Made by a program: the position numbers and the translations under genes. Positions 46,731 to 54,592 of a DNA stretch of 64,000 nucleotides are shown here, piece by piece. Source of the stretch: Palsa-504 sp963790065 (GTDB taxonomy: Bacteria > Actinomycetota > Actinomycetes > Streptosporangiales > Streptosporangiaceae). Location: assembly GCA_963790065.1 (NCBI GenBank), contig CAWBNK010000030.1, positions 1 to 64,000 on the forward strand, read 5' to 3'. Numbering within the stretch: the stretch's first letter is position 1; every line of letters starts with the position of its first letter. A model generated the notes under the pieces. It did not search any database and was not told where the DNA came from. It worked only from the letters and a program-made list of their open reading frames with translations.

Positions 46731-48239
46731 ATGAGTTTCAACCTGGCGGCCATCTTGACCGAGACGGCCCTGGCCGCGCCCGGGGCTCCGGTCCACCGCT
46801 TCATGGGGAACGCCACGACCTACGGCGAGCTCGACGGCCAGTCGGGCCGGTTCGCGGCGGGCCTGCGCGAGGCCGGCCTGGGGCCCGGCGACGTGGTGGC
46901 GCTCCAACTGCCGAACGTTCCGCAGTTCCTGACCGCCTACTTCGGCGCGCTCAAGGCCGGCCTGGTGGTACTGCCGCTCAACCCGCTGCTGATGGCGCCC
47001 GAGCTCGAGTACCACCTGGGCGACTCGTCGGCCAGGCTGCTGATCGGTTTCGAGGGCATGCACGCCGAGGCCAGCAAGGCCTGCGAGCGGCTCGGCATCC
47101 CGCTGTACCTGGTCAGCTTCGGCGCCGCCCCGCTGCCCGATGACGCCCGGCCGGTCAGCGCGCTGATGGGCGCGGCGAACGGGGATGTCGTGCCGCGCAG
47201 CCCGGACGACACCGCCGTGCTCATCTACACCAGCGGCACCACGGGCAAGCCGAAGGGCGCGGAGCTCACCCACTTCCAGATGTACATGAACTGCACGATC
47301 GCGGGCCAGCTGTTCGGTGCCCGCAGCGATGACGTCACGCTGGCCGTGCTGCCGTTCTTCCACGTGTTCGGGCTGTCGTCGGTGATCAACGTGGCGGTGC
47401 GGTACGGCGGCTGCCTGTCGATCGTGCCGCGCTTCCAGCCGGGTGACGTGCTTGACATCCTCGAGCGCGACCGGTGCACGGTGATCGGCGGCGTACCGAC
47501 CATGCTGCACGCCCTGGCCCAGCTGGACATCACCGGCCGGGACCTGTCCGCGCTGCGGGTCGCCGTGTCCGGCGGCGCATCGCTGCCGGAAGACATCATG
47601 CGCACCTTCGAGGGCAAGTACGGCATCGAGGTGCTCGAGGGCTACGGCATGTCCGAGACCGCCAGCTCGTGCACCTTCAACCGGCCCGGCGACCGGCGGG
47701 TGCTGTCCATCGGCAAGCCGCTATGGGGCGTCACCGTCCGGGTGGGCGACGCCCAGGACCGGCCGCTGCCGCCCGGCCGCGAGCACGTGGGCGAGATCTT
47801 GATCCGCGGGCACAACGTGATGAAGGGCTACCTCGGCCGGCCCGAGGCCACCGCCGAGACCCTGCGCGGCGGCTGGCTGCACTCCGGCGACCTCGGCTAC
47901 ATGGACGATGACGGCTTCTACTTCATCGTCGACCGGGCCAAGGACCTGGTGATCCGCGGCGGGTACAACGTGTACCCGCGCGAGATCGAGGAGGTCCTCT
48001 ACGCCCACCCCGGCATCCTCGAGGCGGCCGTGATCGGCAAGCCGGACGAGCGGCTCGGCGAGGAGGTCGTCGCCGTGGTGGCCTGCCGCGAGGGGTCCGA
48101 GCTGACCGCGGATGAGGTCATCGCCTACTGCCGGGAGCGGCTGGCCGCCTACAAGTACCCGCGCGAGGTCAGGTTCGTGGCCGAGCTGCCCAAGGGCCCG
48201 TCGGGCAAGATCCTGAAGGCAGCCCTGCGGGACGGCTAG
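46731..48239 (+). CDS. Long-chain fatty acid--CoA ligase (FadD-like)
   Basis: A 502-aa class I adenylate-forming ligase: P-loop YTSGTTGKPKGAELTH, LPFFHVFGLS, GYGMSETASS, GEILIRGHNVMKGYLGRPEATAETL, GWLHSGDLGYMDDDGFYFIVDRAKDLVIRGGYNVYP and catalytic lysine in LPKGPSGKILKAAL. It activates fatty acids to acyl-CoA, which would feed the WS/DGAT of the divergent operon. ATG 46731 follows AAAGGGG by 7 nt; GTG 46725 is less likely. It ends 1 bp from the epoxide-hydrolase relic. Confidence 0.93.
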   Translation: MSFNLAAILTETALAAPGAPVHRFMGNATTYGELDGQSGRFAAGLREAGLGPGDVVALQLPNVPQFLTAYFGALKAGLVVLPLNPLLMAPELEYHLGDSSARLLIGFEGMHAEASKACERLGIPLYLVSFGAAPLPDDARPVSALMGAANGDVVPRSPDDTAVLIYTSGTTGKPKGAELTHFQMYMNCTIAGQLFGARSDDVTLAVLPFFHVFGLSSVINVAVRYGGCLSIVPRFQPGDVLDILERDRCTVIGGVPTMLHALAQLDITGRDLSALRVAVSGGASLPEDIMRTFEGKYGIEVLEGYGMSETASSCTFNRPGDRRVLSIGKPLWGVTVRVGDAQDRPLPPGREHVGEILIRGHNVMKGYLGRPEATAETLRGGWLHSGDLGYMDDDGFYFIVDRAKDLVIRGGYNVYPREIEEVLYAHPGILEAAVIGKPDERLGEEVVAVVACREGSELTADEVIAYCRERLAAYKYPREVRFVAELPKGPSGKILKAALRDG

Positions 48240-48240
48240 G

Positions 48241-49094
48241 TCACCGGAGCTCGGCGAAGAACTCGCGGGTGTCGGCGGCCAGCAGGGCAGGGGCCTCGAG
48301 GGCCGGGAAGTGGCCGGCCGCGTCGAACTGCGACCAGTGCCCGATGGCGTGGCCGGGGTCGTAGAGCTTGCGGATCAGCGGGTCGGTGCCGCCGAACACT
48401 ACCCAGCCGACCGGTGCCGCGGCCCGGCCGGGCCACTCGGCGTGGTGCGCGTTCTCGTAGATGAACCGGGCCGCAGAGATGCCGGACCCGGTGAACCAGT
48501 ACAGGCTCACCGTGGCCAGCAGCGCGTCCCGGTCGGCCGGGCCTGCCGTCCATGCCTCGAACTTCTCCGCGATCCAGGCCAGCTGGCCGACGGGCGAGTC
48601 GTGCAGGGCGTAGCCGAGGGTCTGCGGCCGGGTGCCCTGGATCTGCAGGTAGGCCTTACCCTCGGCGGACGGCTCCTTGAGCCGGGCCAGGTGCTCGCGC
48701 TCGGCGTCGGTCAGCGCGGCCAGGTCCACCGGGATCGGATCCCCGGCCATGGCGGCCGCGCCGCGCACGTCGGACACGATGTACACCCCGGCCACGTGCT
48801 CGCCGTCGATGGCACCGAGCAGGCCGGAGACGCCGGAGCCGATGTCGCCGCCCATCACCCCGTACCGGGCATAGCCGAGGCGGCGCATCAGCTCGGCCCA
48901 GGCCCGGCGGTGCGCCCGGTCTGCCAGCCGGGCTCGGTCAGCGGCGTGGAGAAGCCGAACCCCGGCAGTGACGGGATCACCAGGTGAAAAGCGACCTCGG
49001 CGTAATCGGTGAGCAGCCCGATCAGGCCGGCGTACTCGACCACCGAGCTGGGATAGCCGTGCGTGATCAGCAGCGGGAGCGCGTCCGGCTGCGC
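48241..49094 (-). pseudogene. Epoxide hydrolase remnant: 5' end lost and frameshifted
   Basis: From about 49094 the minus strand reads AQPDALPLLITHGYPSSVVEY..IGLL, VIPSLPGFGFSTPLTEPGW and then, after a one-base frame change near 48913, RAWAELMRRLGYARYGVMGGDIGSGVSGLLG and the remaining lid and C-terminal parts to FDAAGHFPALEAPALLAADTREFF. This is a bacterial epoxide hydrolase (nucleophile position D in GGDIGS, oxyanion HGYP). The N-terminal EHN domain, about 100 residues, is absent; the DNA switches there to a WYL-regulator fragment on the other strand. It cannot produce an active enzyme. Confidence 0.8.
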
Positions 49095-49319
49095 GCGCCG
49101 GCCGCCCAGATCGCGGGCCGGGTCCCGGCCGCTATCGAGGTCACGCCGCTGGACGAGCACCGCTGCCAGATCACGGCCGGCTCGGACACGGTGGGCATGC
49201 TGGCCGCCTACCTGGGCATGCTGGACGCCGACTTCGAGGTGCACGAGCCGTCCGAACTGGTGGACCAGGTCCGCGCGCTGGCCGGCCGGTACCAGCGAGC
49301 CACCCGGTCAGCAGGCTAG
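49083..49319 (+). pseudogene. C-terminal remnant of a WYL-domain (YafY-type) transcriptional regulator
   Basis: About 78 codons on the plus strand, VRLRAPAAQIAGRVPAAIEV..LDEHRCQITAGSDTVGMLAAYLGMLDADFEVHEP-SELVDQVRALAGRYQRAT, match the C-terminal (WCX) extension of WYL regulators. No HTH or WYL core precedes it; instead the epoxide hydrolase fragment starts on the other strand. The gene end is therefore a fossil left by a deletion or inversion at about 49090. Confidence 0.7.
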
Positions 49320-49362
49320 GCGACCGTGTGACGAGGGAGACATCCGCTCGCCTGGCGAGATA

Positions 49363-49390
49363 CATAAGTAACTGATATAAATAACTTATG
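49363..49390. promoter_or_regulatory. MarR operator palindrome overlapping promoter and start codon
   Basis: CATAAGTAA (49363-49371) and TAACTTATG (49382-49390) pair at 8 of 9 positions. TATAAA at 49376-49381 lies between them as -10, 6 nt before the ATG at 49388, which is itself inside the right arm. MarR binding here would shut off its own promoter. Confidence 0.65.
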
Positions 49391-49888
49391 GAAATTTCCA
49401 GAGTTCGGGACGAGCTGGCCGGGCGTGCGCAGGTCGAAGCGGCGTTGGCTGAGCCGGCATTGGCCGAGTCGACGCTGGCGGACGGGGTGGCGGCGGCGTT
49501 CGAGCGGCTCATCGGGCTGTTCCGCTCGCTGACCCCGCCGGGCGAGCTGTCGCTCACGGCGGCCGCGACGCTGGCCACCCTGGAGCGCATGGGTCCGTGC
49601 CGGCTGACCTGGCTGGCGACCCGGGAAGGGGTGACCCAGCCCGCGATGACGCAGCTGATCGCCCGGCTGCAGGACGCGGGCCTGGTCGGCCGGGCGGCCG
49701 ATCCGGCCGACGGGCGGGTCGTGCAGGTCCGGGTAACTGCCGAGGGCAAGGCGGTGCTGGCGCGCCGCCGGGCGGCGCGGGCGGGCCGACTGGCCGGGCT
49801 GCTTGACCGGCTCACCCAGGACCAGCGGGACGCGCTGGCCGCGGCCCTGCCCGCCGTAGACGCGCTGGCCAGCGCCCAGCCGCGATAA
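49388..49888 (+). CDS. MarR-family transcriptional regulator
   Basis: A 166-aa winged-helix regulator: LTAAATLATLERMGPCRLTWLATREGVTQPAMTQLIARLQDAGLVGRAADPADGRVVQVRVTAEGKAVL, with the DxRxxxVxLT wing (DGRVVQVRVT). The first 40 residues contain an Ala/Leu/Glu stretch with imperfect repeats (EAALAEPALAESTLADG). Probably represses itself and the MFS transporter gene 74 bp downstream. The transcript seems leaderless (see the operator). It ends in a triple tandem repeat. Confidence 0.92.
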   Translation: MEISRVRDELAGRAQVEAALAEPALAESTLADGVAAAFERLIGLFRSLTPPGELSLTAAATLATLERMGPCRLTWLATREGVTQPAMTQLIARLQDAGLVGRAADPADGRVVQVRVTAEGKAVLARRRAARAGRLAGLLDRLTQDQRDALAAALPAVDALASAQPR

Positions 49889-49950
49889 CCCCACTGGCCT
49901 GCGCCCAGCCCCGATAACCCTCCGGCCGGTGCCCGGCCCCGATAACCCTT
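49864..49950. repeat. Three tandem 29-bp repeats across the MarR stop codon
   Basis: Units 49864-49892, 49893-49921 and 49922-49950 share the shape GC..GGCC..CGCCCAGCCCCGATAACCC. The first carries the last codons and TAA stop of the MarR gene; the third runs up to the Shine-Dalgarno AGGAG of the transporter gene. Confidence 0.8.
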
Positions 49951-49962
49951 AGGAGCATTGTC

Positions 49963-51729
49963 ATGAGTGGCACCCGTGCAGGCTCGGCCACGAGCCCGTT
50001 CCGGCAGCCGAAAGCCGTCTTCGCCGTCGCGTTCGCCTGCGTGGTGTCGTTCATGGGCATCGGCCTGGTGGACCCGATCCTGCCGGCCATCTCGCACGAG
50101 CTGAAGGCCTCGCCGAGTGAGGTCACCCTGCTGTTCACCAGCTACCTGGTGGTCACGGCGGTGGCCATGCTGATCACCAACTGGGTCTCGAGCCGGATCG
50201 GTGCCAAGAAGACGCTGATCGCGGGCCTGATCCTGATCGTGCTGTTCAGCGCCGCGGCCGGGGCCTCCCCCGGCATCAACGCCATTATCGGGTTCCGGGC
50301 CGGCTGGGGCGTGGGCAACGCGCTGTTCATCGCGACCTCGCTGGCCGTCATCGTGGCCTCGGCCAGCGGCGGCTTCGCCGGCGCCATCGTGCTGTACGAG
50401 ACGGCGCTGGGCGTCGGCATCGCGGTCGGCCCGCTGCTGGGCGGCACCCTGGGCGAAATCAGCTGGCGGGGCCCGTTCTACGGGGTCTCGGTGCTGATGG
50501 CCATCGCGCTCATCGCCACCGTGGTGCTGGTCGAGCCCACGCCCAAACCCGCCCACAAGACCGGCCTGTCCGCGCCGCTGCGCGCCCTGCGCCACCGCGG
50601 CCTGCTGACCATGTCGCTGACCGCGCTCTGCTACAACTGGGGCTTCTTCACGGTCCTGGGGTACGCGCCGTTCCCGATGAACCTCAGCCCGATCAAGCTC
50701 GGCCTGGTGTTCACCGGCTGGGGCATCATGGTGGCCCTCTTCGCCGTGTTCGGCGCTCCCCGGCTGCAGGAATCCCTCGGCATCGCCAGGACCATGTACC
50801 TCAACCTGGCCGCGTTCGCCGTGATCGTGCTGGTCATCGCCATCTGGACGACGGACCGCGCGGTGCTGATCCCGGCCGTGATCGCGTCCGGGATCTTCAT
50901 CGGGGTCAACAACACGATCACCACCCAGGCCGTGATGACCGTCTCCCCGGTGGAGAAGCCGGTCGCCTCGGCGGCCTACAGCTTCGTCAGGTTCATCGGC
51001 GGCGGCCTAGCCCCCTACGCGGCAGGCCGGATGGTCATCGCGGTCAACATCCACTTCCCGTTCTTCATCGGCGCCGGGGCCATCGTGGCCGGCATCGTCG
51101 TCCTGTCCACCGCGCACCGCCTGCTCAGCGAGGCCGAACGGGTCCAGGCCGAGCAGGTCACTGCGACCGCGGCCGCGACGGCGGTGGCCGCGCCCGCCCC
51201 GGAGCTGATCCCGGTGGCGGGGCACGCGAGCAGCACGGACCGTTCGGCAGAATCGATCGTGGCCGCTGTCGACGGCTCGCCCATGGCCGCGCTGGTCACC
51301 GAGGCGGCGGCGCGGCTGGCGGCGGCGGATGGCCGGGCCGTGCACGTGGTCCACGTGCAGGAGGACGCCACCGCGGGCGATGCGGGCACCGACGGGGAAG
51401 ACCTGGACGCAGCCCGGGCCGCGGTCAGGAGGCAGCTTGACCTGCTCGCCGCGCATCACGTCCCGGCCGAGGGCCAGATCCTGCTGCACGCCACCGATCA
51501 CGGCACGGCCGGGCGGATGATCGCCGAGTACGCGGCCGCGATCGGAGCCGGCACCATCGTGATCGGCGCTTCCAGCCACGGCGGGCTGCCCGCCCTGATG
51601 GACGCGAGCGCGAGCCGGGAGCTGGGGCGGCACACCGCCAGCAACATCCTGATCGTGAACCCCGACGCCCCCGGGACCCTGATCGCCGCTGACGAGTGGA
51701 GCGAGCTGGAGGCGTCGCGGCCGCGGTAG
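49963..51729 (+). CDS. MFS transporter fused to a C-terminal universal stress protein (USP) domain
   Basis: A 588-aa fusion. Residues 15-400 form twelve membrane helices of an MFS drug exporter (DHA1-like): SFMGIGLVDPILPAISHEL, SYLVVTAVAMLITNWVSSRIGAKKTLIAG (motif A, loop 2-3), ALGVGIAVGPLLGG (motif C). After an Ala/Thr linker, residues from about 425 to 562 are a USP domain: IVAAVDGSPMAALVTEAAARLAAADGRAVHVVHVQ, and VIGASSHGGLPALMDASASRELGRHTASNILIV (the ATP-binding type motif). Nucleotide sensing by the soluble part may gate export. AGGAG precedes ATG 49963. Probably controlled by the MarR gene in front. Confidence 0.88.
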   Translation: MSGTRAGSATSPFRQPKAVFAVAFACVVSFMGIGLVDPILPAISHELKASPSEVTLLFTSYLVVTAVAMLITNWVSSRIGAKKTLIAGLILIVLFSAAAGASPGINAIIGFRAGWGVGNALFIATSLAVIVASASGGFAGAIVLYETALGVGIAVGPLLGGTLGEISWRGPFYGVSVLMAIALIATVVLVEPTPKPAHKTGLSAPLRALRHRGLLTMSLTALCYNWGFFTVLGYAPFPMNLSPIKLGLVFTGWGIMVALFAVFGAPRLQESLGIARTMYLNLAAFAVIVLVIAIWTTDRAVLIPAVIASGIFIGVNNTITTQAVMTVSPVEKPVASAAYSFVRFIGGGLAPYAAGRMVIAVNIHFPFFIGAGAIVAGIVVLSTAHRLLSEAERVQAEQVTATAAATAVAAPAPELIPVAGHASSTDRSAESIVAAVDGSPMAALVTEAAARLAAADGRAVHVVHVQEDATAGDAGTDGEDLDAARAAVRRQLDLLAAHHVPAEGQILLHATDHGTAGRMIAEYAAAIGAGTIVIGASSHGGLPALMDASASRELGRHTASNILIVNPDAPGTLIAADEWSELEASRPR

Positions 51730-51743
51730 GCCCCCGGGCGCGA

Positions 51744-52217
51744 TCAGGCGGGCTTGGTCTGGTCTTCGCCGGCCGGCTGGCCGCGCCCGCGCCTGGCCCG
51801 CAGGCCGCTGGCCAGGTTCTCCAGCGCCGGCAGCGCTGCGACCAGGGCATCGGCCTGCTCGGCGGGCAGGTCTGCCATGCATTCGGAGATGATCGCGGCA
51901 CGCTGAGCGGAGATCCGCTCGTAGGCGTCCCGGCCCTGGGGCGTGCCCTCGACCCGGGCGGCCCGGAAGTCGTCCGGGTCCCGCAGCCTGCGGATCAGGC
52001 CGAACGAATCCAGCTTGCCGACCACCCGGGACAGCATGGTGGGATTCAGGCCCTCGATCTCGGCCAGGTCGGCCAGGCTGACCGGGCCGCGGCCGTTGAC
52101 CACGCCGAGCACGGAGGCCTGGGTGGGGGTCAGCCCCTCCCCCACGGAGGCCGCGTTTAGCTGCCGCGCGAGCCGAAGCACGACGCGGCGCAAGCGGATG
52201 ACGGTGTCACTGTCCAT
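51744..52217 (-). CDS. MarR-family transcriptional regulator
   Basis: A 157-aa regulator: LTPTQASVLGVVNGRGPVSLADLAEIEGLNPTMLSRVVGKLDSFGLIRRLRDPDDFRAARVEGTPQGRDAYERI. The winged helix is intact, although the wing reads DDFRAARVEGT instead of DxRxxxVxLT. It is convergent with the MFS-USP gene (14 bp) and 43 bp downstream of another MarR gene on the same strand. Target unknown; perhaps the nearby exporters. Confidence 0.9.
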   Translation of the reverse strand: MDSDTVIRLRRVVLRLARQLNAASVGEGLTPTQASVLGVVNGRGPVSLADLAEIEGLNPTMLSRVVGKLDSFGLIRRLRDPDDFRAARVEGTPQGRDAYERISAQRAAIISECMADLPAEQADALVAALPALENLASGLRARRGRGQPAGEDQTKPA

Positions 52218-52260
52218 GGGTGCCGACTACCTCTTTGCCAGCAACGGCTAGAAAGCAACT

Positions 52261-52698
52261 CTAGGGGATGACCTCGGCCTTGCGGTCCAGCAGGCCTAGC
52301 AGCTTAGCCAGCGCCTCCCGGTCAGCGCCGGACAGGGGCGCGAACAGGTCTTCGGCCGCGCGCCGCCGGGCCTCACGCATGCCGTCGCGGACGGCCAGGC
52401 CCTGGTCCGTCAGGTGCAGGCGGATGGCACGGCGGTTCCGCGGGTCGACCTCGCGGCGGACCAGCCCGGCCCGCTCGAGCGCGTCGATCACGGTAGTGAC
52501 CGACCGCGGCACGATGCCCAGGTGATCGGCGAGCTCTGTCATCCGCGGCGGTTCCTCGCTGCGGGTGATCATGCGCAGGGCACGCTCCTGAGCCGGAGTA
52601 AGGCCCAGCGGCGCCAAGCGCGCAGCTTGCGCGTGGCGGAGCCGCTTGGTCAGCCGTTGGAGCAGGTCCGCCAGCTGGGCCGAGTCCTCGTACTCCAT
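52261..52698 (-). CDS. MarR-family transcriptional regulator, divergent to an ABC exporter
   Basis: A 145-aa regulator: LTPAQERALRMITRSEEPPRMTELADHLGIVPRSVTTVIDALERAGLVRREVDPRNRRAIRLHLTDQG with the full wing DPRNRRAIRLHLT. ATG 52698 has TAGAAT 6 nt upstream (leaderless). It is divergent from the ABC exporter at 52796, the standard layout for a MarR repressor controlling a multidrug ABC transporter. A palindrome lies between. Confidence 0.93.
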   Translation of the reverse strand: MEYEDSAQLADLLQRLTKRLRHAQAARLAPLGLTPAQERALRMITRSEEPPRMTELADHLGIVPRSVTTVIDALERAGLVRREVDPRNRRAIRLHLTDQGLAVRDGMREARRRAAEDLFAPLSGADREALAKLLGLLDRKAEVIP

Positions 52699-52704
52699 GC
52701 CCGG

Positions 52705-52710
52705 ATTCTA
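52705..52710 (-). promoter_or_regulatory. -10 box (TAGAAT) of the MarR gene
   Basis: TAGAAT on the minus strand, six nt before ATG 52698; no ribosome-binding site, fitting a leaderless start. Confidence 0.55.
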
Positions 52711-52747
52711 CCAGGAGCGGCGCTCATACTGAGTCGGGAACAATTAT

Positions 52748-52758
52748 GAGTTATACTC
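52748..52758 (+). promoter_or_regulatory. Palindrome over the -10 box of the ABC exporter gene
   Basis: GAGTTATACTC (GAGT-TAT-ACTC) contains TATACT as a likely -10 for the exporter gene. It is a suitable MarR operator within the 97-bp divergent gap. Confidence 0.5.
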
Positions 52759-52795
52759 TGTTTGAGCTAACAGGACTAACTACTTGGAGGCTTAT

Positions 52796-54559
52796 TTGGG
52801 TACCGCTAGCACGCGCGTGCCGATCCGGCGCATCCTGCGGCTGTTCCGCCCCTACCGGTGGAGCCTGCTGTTCGTCGCCGTGCTGGTCGGCGCGTCATCC
52901 CTCGTATCCCTGGTCAATCCGTTCCTGATCCGCGCGATCATCGACGTGGCCCTCCCGCAGGGGCGGCTCGGCCTGCTCGCCGTGCTCGCCATCGGCATGG
53001 TCGTGGTGTCGATCGCCAACAGCTCGTTCAGCGTCTCGCAGACCTACGTATCCACCAAGGTCGGGCAGCGGGTGATGCACGACCTGCGCACCGCCGTCTA
53101 CTCTCACCTCCAGCGCATGTCGCTGGCCTTTTTTACCAGGACCCGCACCGGCGAGGTGCAGTCGCGCATCGCCAACGACATCGGCGGCATGCAGTCGACC
53201 GTCACCACCACCGCCACCACGCTGGTGTCCAACCTGACCACCGTGATCGCCACCATCATCGCCATGATCGTCCTGGACTGGCGCCTGACGATCGCGTCGC
53301 TGATCATGATGCCCGCGTTCGTGTGGGTGAGCCGCCGGGTGGGTACCGAGCGGCGCCGTATCACCCGCGACCGGCAGCGCCAGCTCGCCGTGATCTCCTC
53401 GATCGTGCAGGAGTCGCTGTCGGTGAGCGGCATCCTGCTCGGCCACACCATGGGCCGCTCCCGCTCGCTGGCCGACTCCTTCGCCGGCGAGTCCGACAAG
53501 CTTTCTGACCTGGAGGTCCGCTCGAGCATGGCGGGCCGCTGGCGCCAGTCGACGATCCAGATCGTCATGTCCTCCATGCCCGCGGTGATCTACTGGGTGA
53601 CGGGGCTGACCGGCCACGGCGACCGCATGGCCATCTCGATCGGCACCCTGGTCGCCTTCACCACCTTGCAGCAGGCCCTGTTCCGGCCCATGGTGCAGCT
53701 GCTCAGCGTCGGCGTGGACATGCAGAGCTCCCTGGAGCTGTTCGGCCGGATCTTCGAGTACCTGGACCTGCCCGTCGACATCGCCGAGCCGGCCCATCCG
53801 GTGACGATCGGCAAGGTCAGCGGCGAGGTGCGCCTGGACGACGTGGGCTTCAGCTACGCGGGCGCCGACCGCCCGACGCTGAGCGGCATCGACGTCACGG
53901 TCCCGGCCGGGCACTCGCTCGCGATCGTGGGCGAGACCGGCTCGGGCAAGACCACCCTCAGCTACCTGATCCCGCGCCTGTACGACGTGACAGACGGTCG
54001 CGTGCTGATCAACGGCGTCGACGTGCGGGACATGTCGTTCGACACGCTGTCCGCCACGGTCGGCGTGGTCTCGCAGGAGACCTACCTGTTCCACGCCTCG
54101 GTGGCCGACAACCTGCGGTTCGCCAAGCCCGACGCCACCGACGCCGAGCTGGTCGCGGCCGCGAAGATCGCCCAGATCCACGATCACCTGGAGTCCCTGC
54201 CCGACGGCTACGACACGATCGTGGGCGAACGCGGCTACCGGTTCTCCGGCGGCGAGAAGCAGCGCCTGGCCATCGCCCGCGCCGTGCTGCGCGATCCGCC
54301 CATCCTGGTCCTGGATGAGGCCACCAGCGCCCTGGACACGCAGACCGAGCTGGCCGTGCAGGAGGCCATCGACACCCTGTCCGCGGGCCGGACCACGATC
54401 ACGATCGCGCACCGGCTGTCGACGATCCGCGACGCCGACGAGATCCTCGTGCTGGACGACGGGCAGATCGCCGAGCGGGGCGGGCACGACGAGCTGCTCG
54501 CGCTGGGCGGCCGCTACGCGGCCCTGGTCAACCGCGACTCCGAGCTGGTTACGGCCTGA
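52796..54559 (+). CDS. ABC exporter, fused membrane and ATPase domains (multidrug type)
   Basis: A 587-aa half-exporter that would act as a dimer. Six membrane helices (residues 25-300), substrate loop MSLAFFTRTRTGEVQSRIANDIGG, then the ATPase: Walker A VGETGSGKTT, Q-loop VSQETYLF, signature FSGGEKQRLAIARA, Walker B ILVLDEATSALD, H-loop IAHRLSTI. TTG 52796 is preferred because GGAGG lies 5 nt upstream; TTG 52784 is in frame but overlaps that site. Under control of the divergent MarR gene. Substrate unknown. Confidence 0.93.
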   Translation: MGTASTRVPIRRILRLFRPYRWSLLFVAVLVGASSLVSLVNPFLIRAIIDVALPQGRLGLLAVLAIGMVVVSIANSSFSVSQTYVSTKVGQRVMHDLRTAVYSHLQRMSLAFFTRTRTGEVQSRIANDIGGMQSTVTTTATTLVSNLTTVIATIIAMIVLDWRLTIASLIMMPAFVWVSRRVGTERRRITRDRQRQLAVISSIVQESLSVSGILLGHTMGRSRSLADSFAGESDKLSDLEVRSSMAGRWRQSTIQIVMSSMPAVIYWVTGLTGHGDRMAISIGTLVAFTTLQQALFRPMVQLLSVGVDMQSSLELFGRIFEYLDLPVDIAEPAHPVTIGKVSGEVRLDDVGFSYAGADRPTLSGIDVTVPAGHSLAIVGETGSGKTTLSYLIPRLYDVTDGRVLINGVDVRDMSFDTLSATVGVVSQETYLFHASVADNLRFAKPDATDAELVAAAKIAQIHDHLESLPDGYDTIVGERGYRFSGGEKQRLAIARAVLRDPPILVLDEATSALDTQTELAVQEAIDTLSAGRTTITIAHRLSTIRDADEILVLDDGQIAERGGHDELLALGGRYAALVNRDSELVTA

Positions 54560-54592
54560 TAGCCGCCCCGCCAGTTACGGCCTTAGAGCCGC
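54547..54592. repeat. 26-bp-offset tandem duplication across two convergent stop codons
   Basis: GGTTACGGCCTGATAGCCGC (54547-54566) and AGTTACGGCCTTAGAGCCGC (54573-54592) are near-identical. The first holds the ABC exporter stop, the second the stop of the convergent hydrolase. Confidence 0.65.

Noticed and set aside
52895..54487. Minus-strand frame of 530 codons opposite the ABC exporter
   Set aside because: Shadow frame; the plus strand contains all Walker, signature and membrane features.
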